A stretch of DNA of 42,148 bases from JBBIND01 sp037444075 (GTDB lineage: Bacteria > Acidobacteriota > Terriglobia > Bryobacterales > Bryobacteraceae): assembly GCA_037444075.1 (NCBI GenBank), contig JBBIND010000031.1, positions 1-42,148 on the forward strand. Reading direction: 5' to 3'. Shown piece after piece: positions 1-7,230 of the stretch; position 1 is the first letter of the stretch; each line of letters opens with the position of its first letter. The notes beneath the pieces are model-generated. The model was not told where the DNA came from. It saw only the letters and a program-made list of their open reading frames with translations, and searched no databases. The translations under genes and the position numbers were made by a program.

Positions 1-55
1 ACGCGAGCTCCTGTTGGCCACTCTGAATCAGGAGCGGAGCCCCATCGAAGCCTAG
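1..55 (+). CDS. 3' end of an unrecognised coding region (cut by window start)
   Basis: The window opens inside a reading frame. Codons from base 2 spell the C-terminus RELLLATLNQERSPIEA and stop at TAG (53-55). I do not recognise the family from 17 residues. The same C-terminus, in the same relation to its stop codon, recurs at 10605-10658, so these bases belong to a duplicated gene end and not to chance reading. In this copy everything upstream of Arg lies outside the window, so it could be the intact gene or another fragment. Confidence 0.45.
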   Translation, partial: RELLLATLNQERSPIEA

Positions 56-66
56 CCCCCGGCGGC
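1..66 (+). repeat. 66-bp direct repeat, left copy
   Basis: Bases 1-66 match 10604-10669 at 65 of 66 positions; the one difference is C at 56 against G at 10659. The repeat may extend left of the window. It covers the last codons and stop of an unknown gene plus 11 bases after the stop; then the two copies diverge. The pair encloses about 10.5 kb of accessory DNA. Confidence 0.9.
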
Positions 67-299
67 GCCGATCAGCGCACTACCAGCCTTACCTAACTAC
101 TTTCCGGCGCAAAAATGACCGGTTTCAACCCGCCAGAGCCGCCCTCATCGGTACCCCGAGTTGCCCCAACATCGGAAAAACGAGGTCGCCAAGTTCATGC
201 AAACAGTCAAAGCGCGAAAATCGAATTTTTTCGATGGCCGGTTCTCCCCCCATTTTTCCTCTCTCCTTCCGCCAGCGGCACCCCTTCTCGACCGGTCCT
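67..299. other. Non-coding remnant between gene tail and transposase stop
   Basis: No convincing gene is present here. It is probably the right-hand end of the ISNCY-like element downstream of the transposase stop codon at 300-302, joined somewhere to the 66-bp repeat. A 6-bp stem with a TTTT loop (220-235) is the only structure seen. Confidence 0.4.
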
Positions 300-1085
300 T
301 CATCCAGTGGCCTCCGCCACCTCAAGCAGGCGGCCTAGGTTGATCAAATTGTCGGCGATTACTCCCAGTCCCACCCATTTCTCCATCCCTGCCTGCCCTC
401 GGTAACGGGATCGATTCAATTCGTTCCGTCGTTTCAGTACGCTAATCCGTCCCTCCGATCCCGTTCGCCACTTCTGCCCATTCTTGAACCAGCGTTGCTG
501 CTGTCTCTGCCGCCGCGCTTCGCTCTTGGTTGCCCGATTCGGCACCGCTATCCGCTTCACCCCTTTCTTCTCCAATGCCTTCTCGTTGGCCGATGAGTAG
601 AATCCCGCGTCAGCGGCCACAAGCTCCGGCGTCCTCCCCAGCCGCTCCTCATGAATCTCCACCGACTCCACCAACAGGTCGCTATCGTTGGGCTTTTCCG
701 GGTAGACGGCGTAGTCGACGATCATTTGATTCTCGGCTTCTTGGATCTTCACCATCTTGCCGAACTCGGTGGGCTTGCTCGCCTTGCCCTTGCAAATCAC
801 CTCGGTGTGCGGCGCGAACATGCTCACAACCTTATCGCGCACTTTGGTGTTGCCTCCGAAAATCCGTGCCTTGGTTTGGCGGATCACTTGCTTGGTCCGC
901 TCGGCCATGGTGTCCATTTGCTCCACCAGCCGCCGCACACTCGCCTGCTTTCTCTTGCTCATCTCGCCGACTTGTTGGCTGACGCGCCGCGTTTGATTCA
1001 CTATTTGCCATGTCACGGTTAACAGCTTCTGGTAGTGCTGCTGGCGCTGCTTGTCCCCCTCCGGCCCTTTGCGCCGGCTGCTGAT
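300..1085 (-). pseudogene. 5'-truncated DDE transposase (ISNCY-like)
   Basis: This is the C-terminal part of a DDE transposase of the kind usually named ISNCY. Visible hallmarks are the FAPHTEVICKGKASKPTEFG segment, VAADAGFYS carrying a catalytic-type Asp, a TGSEGRISVLKRR segment carrying the Glu, and the C-terminal WVGLGVIADNLINLG. A GTG at 1014-1016 gives 238 aa, but the frame stays open upstream and still reads transposase-like (DKQRQQHYQKLL) to about 1070. The N-terminal part, including the first catalytic region, is absent, and the homology stops just before the 3' end of the neighbouring regulator at 1104. I read it as an insertion-sequence remnant that cannot move by itself. Intact terminal inverted repeats were not found. 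About 180 bases of likely IS end follow its stop, and a short palindrome lies at 220-235. Confidence 0.8.
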
Positions 1086-1103
1086 GGCGGCAAGCGGGGC
1101 GGC

Positions 1104-2261
1104 CTATGCGTGGGCCCGGGGAGGAATGAGCTCGCCGTCGATCAGGAGATCGTTGGCGTAGACTTTGTCCACGTTCGAGGGTGTCAGCAGGACGTGCCGG
1201 GTGTAGACCGCCGGCGGCACCGGGCGCTTGTGCAGCATCTCCAGGGCAAGCGGGACGAGGCGTTCTCCGTAGGTCTCCGGGAAGTAGGCGACCGATCCCG
1301 CCAGGCGCGTGCGGGGACGGCGGAGTTCGTGCCGCGCATCGGCCGTCCCGTCGTGGCTGACCACCACGCAGCGGCTCTCGCGGCCGTACTCGCGGAACGC
1401 CTCCAGGGCTCCCAACGCCGCTGGATCGTTCACCGCCGCGACGAGCACGTGTTCGGAGCGGCTGCGTCGCAGATGCCGCCGCGTTTCGTCCATGGCGATG
1501 TGAAACCTGCCCTGCGTCTCCAACCGGAACTTTGGCGTGTTGCGCGTGTCGGGCAAAGTGGCCGCCAGTCCCGCCATCACGCCCTGGAGCCGCGCCTCGA
1601 GGATCGGTCCGCCCACGGACACGCAAAGGAGGATCAGCTCGTCGGCGGCCCCGTCCCAGTTCTGAGCCGCCCAGCGGCCCAGGTGAACGCCCGCCATGTG
1701 GCCCGCCTTGTAGTTGTCGGCTCCGAAGTAGACCGCGCCGGGATGGGGGTTGTCGAGAGCGATGAGCGGGATTCCCGCGTTCCCGAAGATGCCCGAGATC
1801 CGGTCGGCGATATCGGCGACGAGCTGGAATTCGATGGCGATGTCCACCCGCTTCCTGACCAGCAGTTCCGCGTTGCGCAACGCCGCGCTCCGGCTTGCCT
1901 TGTTGTTGACGACGAGCAGGTCCAGCCCCGCGGAGGCCGCCGCAAGTCCGAGCGACCTGGTGACGGTGGCGATATACGGATTCGTCGTGCACTGCTCGGC
2001 GTAGCCGACCCTGAAGCGCTTGGATTTGCGCAACTGGCAGCACGCACGGTAGGCGTGAGCGCCGGTTCGCTCGACGAAACCCGCTCGCGCCAGGGTGGCC
2101 AGCAGGCGGAAAGCGGTGGCCCGGTGCAGGCCGGTGCGGGCGGCGATCGCCGGCAATTCCAGAACCTCGTCAGGTCCTTCGAACGAGGCAAGAATGCGGC
2201 AGGCGCGCACCACCGACCCGACCTCGTAAGCGGCTCGGCCATCCTGCCCGTTGCGTTTCAT
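1104..2261 (-). CDS. Transcriptional regulator: IclR-type HTH joined to a sugar-binding (PBP1) domain
   Basis: A 385-aa protein. Residues about 12-60 form an IclR-like winged helix (RACRILASFE, then LPAIAARTGLHRATAFRLLA and GFVERTG). The remainder is a type-1 periplasmic-binding fold as in LacI/RbsB proteins (DLLVVNNKA, IPLIALDNPHPGAVYFGADN, DELILLCVSVGG, VLVAAVNDPAALGALEAFREYG, VVVSHDG). IclR proteins normally carry a GAF-like effector domain, so this is an unusual combination. Start ATG 2259-2261 was chosen because the HTH begins shortly after it; upstream starts at 2318 and 2393 would add a basic, low-complexity extension. It is divergent from the UroD-like gene and separated by about 185 bp, so it probably senses a sugar or uronate and controls the UroD, receptor and lyase genes. 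Its 3' end abuts a truncated transposase. Confidence 0.8.
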   Translation of the reverse strand: MKRNGQDGRAAYEVGSVVRACRILASFEGPDEVLELPAIAARTGLHRATAFRLLATLARAGFVERTGAHAYRACCQLRKSKRFRVGYAEQCTTNPYIATVTRSLGLAAASAGLDLLVVNNKASRSAALRNAELLVRKRVDIAIEFQLVADIADRISGIFGNAGIPLIALDNPHPGAVYFGADNYKAGHMAGVHLGRWAAQNWDGAADELILLCVSVGGPILEARLQGVMAGLAATLPDTRNTPKFRLETQGRFHIAMDETRRHLRRSRSEHVLVAAVNDPAALGALEAFREYGRESRCVVVSHDGTADARHELRRPRTRLAGSVAYFPETYGERLVPLALEMLHKRPVPPAVYTRHVLLTPSNVDKVYANDLLIDGELIPPRAHA

Positions 2262-2446
2262 GATGCGAGACAATCTACCACTCCGGCACGGCGGACGCAA
2301 GCCCCGTTCCGATTCCATTCCGCTGACGAGACAAGGTCGTCTGTCCGGCCGTGTTTTATCGTGCGAGACACGGCGGGTCCGGCCGTTTGCCATTGATCCG
2401 GGGCTGGAACGTGCCTAAGATCTTACTGAGTGACAGGGGCATCTCC
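2262..2446. promoter_or_regulatory. Divergent control region with repeated CGAGACA motifs
   Basis: This intergenic region lies between the regulator (minus) and the UroD-like gene (plus). The heptamer CGAGACA occurs three times in the same orientation (2266-2272, 2327-2333, 2364-2370). GTCCGGCCGT is repeated 34 bp apart (2343-2352 and 2377-2386). GACGA/TCGTC arms flank 7 bases near 2326-2342. These are reasonable operator candidates for the adjacent regulator. No confident -35/-10 pair could be assigned. Confidence 0.4.
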
Positions 2447-3679
2447 ATGAACGCGCGGGAAAGGATCCTCTCGGCTCTTGCGCACAGGGAGTCCGACAGG
2501 CTGCCGGTCGATATCGGGTCCATGCGATCGACGGGCATTATGGCCGTGGCCTATAACCGGCTGAAGGCCGCGCTCGGGGTGACGAGCGGGCGGACGCTGG
2601 TGTATGACCTCGTGCAGCAACTGGCCGAGCCCGAACCGTGGTTCCTCGAGCGATTTCGCATCGACGCGATCGACATCGGCCGCGCCATGCCCGACCGGAA
2701 ATGGAAGCCCTGGGTCCTGCCCGACGGTTCGTCCGGCTTGGTGCCCGAATGGTTCGAGGCCGAGCGCGACGAAGGCGGATTGACTGTCAGGGACCGCGAC
2801 GGCGTCGCGATCGGCCGGATGCCGGACTCTTCGATGGTTATCGACCAGGTCTTCTGGCCCATGTCCGGCGAAGGCGCCCTGAACCGTCTGGACGATCTCG
2901 CCGGTAAGATGCAGCGGGTGATCTGGGCCGCGCTGCCCGCCTCGCCCTGGGACCGCCCGCTGACCCCTGAACGCGCACGCGAGATCGGCCGGGCAGCGCG
3001 TTGCCTGCACGACACAACGGAGTTCGCACTCTTGTTGTCCGTTGGATGCAACCTGTTCGAGTGGAGTCAGTTCCTCTTCGGGATGGAGAATGCGTTCGTC
3101 TACATGGCGCGGGAGAAGGCGGCCTTCATGCGCTTCCTCGAAACGCTGGCTGCGCTGCACCTTGCCAACCTGGAGACGCTGCTTCCCCACGTCCGCGGCT
3201 GCGTCCATGTCCTGGTGTTCGGCGACGATCTCGGGACGCAGCGGGGCTCGCAGATCTCGCGGCGCATGTACCGCGAGCTCTTCTTCCCGTTCCACAAGCT
3301 GATCTTCCGGAGGGCCAAGGAGCTTTCCGGGGCCCACATCTTCCTTCACTCCTGCGGCGGCGTCCGGGACCTGATTCCCGATTTCGTCGAGGTCGGCGTC
3401 GAGATCCTGAACCCGGTACAGACCAGCGCAAGAAACATGGAGCCGAACGAACTGAAGAGGGAGTTCGGCAAGACACTGACATTCTGGGGCGGCGGATGCG
3501 ATACCCAGCACGTGCTTTCACGGGGCACACCCGGGCAGGTGAGGGACGACGTCCGTCGCAGAATCGAAATTCTCGGGCCGGGGGGCGGGTTTGTCTGGGC
3601 GCCGGTCCACAATATCACCGCGGAAGTCCCGGCGGAGAACATCATCGCCATGTTGGATGCGGCCCGGGAGTTCGGATGA
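2447..3679 (+). CDS. UroD-family protein, MtaA-like zinc methyltransferase type
   Basis: A 410-aa cytoplasmic protein of the uroporphyrinogen decarboxylase / cobamide methyltransferase superfamily. The C-terminal half is clear: HSCGG (H301, C303), LIPDFVEVGVEILNPVQ, then GGGCDTQ (C351) and VWAPVHNITAEVPAENI. The His-x-Cys...Cys set matches the zinc site that activates thiols in MtaA/CmuA-type methyltransferases, which true haem-pathway HemE lacks, so methyl transfer is more likely than uroporphyrinogen decarboxylation. Start ATG 2447 (MNARERILSAL) follows AGGGG and matches family N-termini; the reading frame is open upstream but not family-like. It is 32 bp ahead of a TonB-dependent receptor and divergent from the sugar-type regulator, suggesting a role in metabolising a methylated sugar or pectic substituent. 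That role is inference. Confidence 0.8.
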   Translation: MNARERILSALAHRESDRLPVDIGSMRSTGIMAVAYNRLKAALGVTSGRTLVYDLVQQLAEPEPWFLERFRIDAIDIGRAMPDRKWKPWVLPDGSSGLVPEWFEAERDEGGLTVRDRDGVAIGRMPDSSMVIDQVFWPMSGEGALNRLDDLAGKMQRVIWAALPASPWDRPLTPERAREIGRAARCLHDTTEFALLLSVGCNLFEWSQFLFGMENAFVYMAREKAAFMRFLETLAALHLANLETLLPHVRGCVHVLVFGDDLGTQRGSQISRRMYRELFFPFHKLIFRRAKELSGAHIFLHSCGGVRDLIPDFVEVGVEILNPVQTSARNMEPNELKREFGKTLTFWGGGCDTQHVLSRGTPGQVRDDVRRRIEILGPGGGFVWAPVHNITAEVPAENIIAMLDAAREFG

Positions 3680-3711
3680 CTCCTCCCGGGTCATATTACA
3701 GGAGATCGCAG

Positions 3712-6700
3712 ATGGTTCCAAAGAACAGAGTTTCGTTCGCAATGTGGGCGGCTGTCGCCGTCGTTCTGGCGTGCGGCCATGCTTCTGCTCAGGAACCGCG
3801 CGGCGCCATCGCCGGGCGGGTGCTCGATCCCACCGGGGCCGTCGTGCCCCAAACCGGCGTCACAGCCGTTCACCTAGCCACCAACACCAAATACAGTGCG
3901 GCGACAAACGATCAGGGAAACTATCTCCTGCCCTTTCTCCTGCCGGGGGCGTACGAGTTGACGGCCACGGCCTCGGGGTTCAAAGCCTTTACGCGGGGCG
4001 GCCTCGAGATCCGGATCAACGACCGGCTCCAGGTGGACATCCAGCTCGAACTGGGGCAGAGCACCGAGAGCGTCACGGTTACGTCCGAGACGCCCTTGCT
4101 GCAGACCACCAACGCGAGCGTCGGCCAGGTGATCGATCAGCGCCGCCTGTCCGACCTTCCGGTCCTCCACAGCAACCCCATGTTGCTCATGCAGCTTTCC
4201 CCGACCGCGGTCAGCGTGGCGACGAACATGGGCTTCCTCGATACGCGCGCCGGAGACAACGCCCGCCTGACCGAGTTCTCGATCGCGGGCACACCGGCGT
4301 CCACCCATGAAATCACGCTGGACGGCGCCTCGAACACCACGACTTCCGGCGGCACCAGCGCCAGGCAGCGGACCATCGCGTTCGTCCCGCCGAGCGAGAC
4401 CGTAGACGAGTTCCGTATCGAGACGGCCGCCTTCGACGCCTCGGCGGGCGCGACTCCCAGCGGCCTCGTGACGATCAACCTGAAGTCCGGAACGAACGAG
4501 TTCCACGGGGCGGCCCGTTATTTCAAAACCAACCCGGGATGGAACGCGAACGATTTCTTCAGCAACCGTTTCGGCCGTCCGCGCGCAGCCATCAAGAACA
4601 GCCATTGGGTCCTCAGCGGCAACGGACCGGTCTTGATCCCCAAGGTCTACAACGGCCGCAATCGAACGTTCTTCATGTACGGCTATGAGCGCCAGAAGGA
4701 CGACGCGCCGTGGGCGGGCGGGGTCTATTCCGTGCCCACCGAAAGGCAGCGCAGCGGAGACTTCTCCGACCTCCTGCGGCTCGGCGCCCAGTACCAGATC
4801 TACGATCCGGCCACCGCGACCCTCTCGGGAGGAAGAGTCGCCCGCCAGCCGTTCGCGGGGAACATCGTGCCGGCGAACCGCTTCAGCCCGGTCGCGCGGC
4901 AGATTATGTCGTACTATCCCACGCCCCGGAGCGCCGGCCTCGCCGACGGCACCCAGAACTTCCCTTTCCCCGACCTGCAGCTCAACTCCACCATCTGGAG
5001 CCACACCGCCCGGTTCGACCACAACATCACCCAGAAGCACCGCATGTTCTTCCGGCCGTACTATGGGGCTAAGCGGCAGTGGTACCGCGACTACTTCGAG
5101 AACCTCGCGACCGGGCTGGACGGTCCGTTCCTCAACCGGGGCGCGACGATGGACCACGTCTACACGGTGCGTCCGAACCTGTTCGTCAATGCAAGGTACA
5201 GCTTCACGCGTTTCATCCATGCCTGGATTCCCAAGAGCCAGGGCATGGACTTGAGCGTGCTCGGGTTCCCGGCGTCGTTCGTCGCACAGGTGGACCGGGC
5301 CGCCGCATCCTTCCCGCAGATTTCGATCAGCGGGCTTTCGAACCTCGGGAACGAGAAGCCGAGAGAGCTCGTGACGAACACCCATCACTTCAGCAGCACG
5401 GCAAGCTGGGTGCGCGGCAGCCATTTTCTGCGGTTCGGCGTCGATCACCGCGTCTACCAGGAGAATTTCCGGCTGTACAGCGAGGCGAGCCCGGTGCTTT
5501 CCTTCGGCGCCACCTGGACCCTGGGACCGCTGGACAACTCGACCTCGTCGCCGGGCGGAGTGGGGCAGGGTCTGGCGAGCTTCCTGCTGGGGCTGCCGAC
5601 CGGGGGCCGCATCGGCCGCGAAGCGAATTTCGCCGCGTCCTCTCCGCTCACCGGGCTCTTCATTCAGGACGACTGGCGCGTTACGCCGCGCCTGACCGTG
5701 AACGTCGGGTTGCGCTACGAGGTGGAGGGCGCCCTGACCGAGCGATTCAACCGGACCGTCCGCGACATGGACTTCACAACCCCCAACGCACTCAACGACA
5801 CGGTTCGCGCGAACTACGCCAAGGAACCCACTCCCGAGCTTCCGCCCGACCGCTTCCAGGTTAGAGGCGGCCTGAGATTCGCGGGGGTCGGCGGCGTTCC
5901 GCGCGCGCTGTTTGAGACGGGCAAGAAGAATTTTGCCCCGCGGATCGGCTTCGCTTACCAGCTGAACAACTCGACGGTAGTCCGCGGCGGCTACGGCGTC
6001 TTCTTCGGGTTCGTCGGCCAGCAGGGCGGGGAGAAGGTGAAACAGCTCGGTTTCAGCCGGACCACCCCGTTCCAGGCGTCGCTCGACGGCGGTCTCACCT
6101 TCGTCGCCCGCCTGGACAACCCGTTCCCGAACGGCATCCTGGAACCCGTCGGCGCCGGCGACGGGCTGAATACGTTTCTCGGCAACTCGGTGTCATTCTT
6201 CAACCCGCGTCCCCGGACGCCGTACAACCAGCGCTGGTCGCTGACGATCCAGCGCACGCTGCCGGGCTCCTTCCTGGTCGAGGTGGGCTATGTCGGCAAC
6301 CGCGGAGTCCGGCTGGAGACGGCATCCGATTTCCGGGCGTTCGACGCCGCCTTCCTGAGCCGTTCGCCCGTTCGCGACCAGCCCGCCGTCGACTACTGGA
6401 CGGCGCGGATGCAGAACCCGTTTTTCCCGCTGCTGCCCGGCACCGGACTGGCGTCCTCGGTCATTTCGCGCGACGGGCTGGTGCGCATGGCGAACTTTTC
6501 TCAGTTCACCGGGGTGACCAGCATGGACAATGCCGGTTTCTCCTGGTACCACGGAATGGAGAGCAAGCTGGAACGCCGCTTCAGCGCGGGCTACACCATC
6601 CAGATCGGCTACACCTGGTCGAAGAACATGAACGCCCTCTCCAGGCTGAATGGCTACACTTCGGTGCTCGAAGAGGTCATTTCCGGCCAGGACCGGCCCC

Positions 6701-7221
6701 ACCGGTTCACCGCCAGCGGCATCTACGAACTGCCGATCGGCCGCGGCAAGACGATCGATCCCCGGAGCCGTCTGGTGTCGCGCGTGGCCGGAAACTGGCA
6801 GGTGCAGGCCATTACGGTGATGCAAAGCGGTCCGCCCATCGGCTTCGGCAACGCGCTGCTTACCGCGAGCATTAAGGACATCCCGCTCGCCGCGGGCTCG
6901 CGCACGGTCGACCGCTGGTTCAACACCGACGCGTTCAACCGCCGCACCGCCGATCAGTTGTCCTACAACTTCCGCACGCTTCCGAGCCTGTTCAACGGCA
7001 TCCGCGCCGGACGGCGGGCCTTCTTCAACGCCTCGCTGATCAAAGGCATTCCGGTTCACGAGCGGATCAACCTGCAGTTTCGCGCCGAACTGTTCAACGC
7101 CGTCAACCACCCGAACTTCTCCGCGCCAAACACGAGCCCGACAAGCGCGGCGTTCGGCACGGTGACCGGCACCACGCTCAATGCGCGCATCGTTCAATTG
7201 GGCTTGAAACTGGGCTGGTGA
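3712..7221 (+). CDS. TonB-dependent receptor, Oar-like, with N-terminal regulatory-like domain
   Basis: A 1169-aa outer-membrane protein. It has a signal peptide ending near ASAQ (residue about 26), a carboxypeptidase-regulatory-like (Cna-B type) domain (GAIAGRVLDPTGAVVPQTGV, NYLLPFLLPGAYELTA, VDIQLELGQ), a plug with IDQRRLSDLPV and SGLVTINLKSGTNEFHG, and then a long beta-barrel with repeated LTVNVGLRYE, FAPRIGFAY, GGYGVFFG and FLVEVGYVGN strands. The C-terminus RIVQLGLKLGW is typical of an outer-membrane beta-signal ending in an aromatic residue. Start ATG 3712 follows AGGAG; an open frame continues upstream to 3001 only because it overlaps the UroD gene in another frame. The lyase gene starts 10 bp after its stop, so the two are almost certainly co-transcribed. 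Likely substrate: pectin-derived oligosaccharide (inference). No SusD homologue is present, as usual in Acidobacteria. Confidence 0.92.
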   Translation: MVPKNRVSFAMWAAVAVVLACGHASAQEPRGAIAGRVLDPTGAVVPQTGVTAVHLATNTKYSAATNDQGNYLLPFLLPGAYELTATASGFKAFTRGGLEIRINDRLQVDIQLELGQSTESVTVTSETPLLQTTNASVGQVIDQRRLSDLPVLHSNPMLLMQLSPTAVSVATNMGFLDTRAGDNARLTEFSIAGTPASTHEITLDGASNTTTSGGTSARQRTIAFVPPSETVDEFRIETAAFDASAGATPSGLVTINLKSGTNEFHGAARYFKTNPGWNANDFFSNRFGRPRAAIKNSHWVLSGNGPVLIPKVYNGRNRTFFMYGYERQKDDAPWAGGVYSVPTERQRSGDFSDLLRLGAQYQIYDPATATLSGGRVARQPFAGNIVPANRFSPVARQIMSYYPTPRSAGLADGTQNFPFPDLQLNSTIWSHTARFDHNITQKHRMFFRPYYGAKRQWYRDYFENLATGLDGPFLNRGATMDHVYTVRPNLFVNARYSFTRFIHAWIPKSQGMDLSVLGFPASFVAQVDRAAASFPQISISGLSNLGNEKPRELVTNTHHFSSTASWVRGSHFLRFGVDHRVYQENFRLYSEASPVLSFGATWTLGPLDNSTSSPGGVGQGLASFLLGLPTGGRIGREANFAASSPLTGLFIQDDWRVTPRLTVNVGLRYEVEGALTERFNRTVRDMDFTTPNALNDTVRANYAKEPTPELPPDRFQVRGGLRFAGVGGVPRALFETGKKNFAPRIGFAYQLNNSTVVRGGYGVFFGFVGQQGGEKVKQLGFSRTTPFQASLDGGLTFVARLDNPFPNGILEPVGAGDGLNTFLGNSVSFFNPRPRTPYNQRWSLTIQRTLPGSFLVEVGYVGNRGVRLETASDFRAFDAAFLSRSPVRDQPAVDYWTARMQNPFFPLLPGTGLASSVISRDGLVRMANFSQFTGVTSMDNAGFSWYHGMESKLERRFSAGYTIQIGYTWSKNMNALSRLNGYTSVLEEVISGQDRPHRFTASGIYELPIGRGKTIDPRSRLVSRVAGNWQVQAITVMQSGPPIGFGNALLTASIKDIPLAAGSRTVDRWFNTDAFNRRTADQLSYNFRTLPSLFNGIRAGRRAFFNASLIKGIPVHERINLQFRAELFNAVNHPNFSAPNTSPTSAAFGTVTGTTLNARIVQLGLKLGW

Positions 7222-7230
7222 CAGGGACCC

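Noticed and set aside
119..140. GTTTCAACCCGCC considered as an inverted CRISPR repeat
   Set aside because: Only the first few bases resemble the reverse of the repeat end; the following bases do not match the repeat at 10450-10481.
220..235. ATCGAA-TTTT-TTCGAT palindrome as a terminator of the transposase
   Set aside because: The stem is short and AT-rich, with no T-tract after it on the minus strand, and it sits 65 bp past the stop. It remains only a palindrome.
832..2043. Minus-strand frame running through the regulator into the transposase remnant
   Set aside because: It is out of frame with both real genes and reads Arg/Gly/Pro-rich nonsense.
3001..3711. Upstream extension of the first receptor reading frame to 3001
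   Set aside because: These codons overlap the UroD-family gene in another frame and are Arg-rich. The signal peptide and ribosome site place the start at 3712.
3874..5448. Long minus-strand open frame opposite the first receptor
   Set aside because: It is the antisense shadow of a clear beta-barrel receptor in GC-rich DNA. Its composition is Arg/Glu/Val-rich without any domain, and there is no ribosome site.
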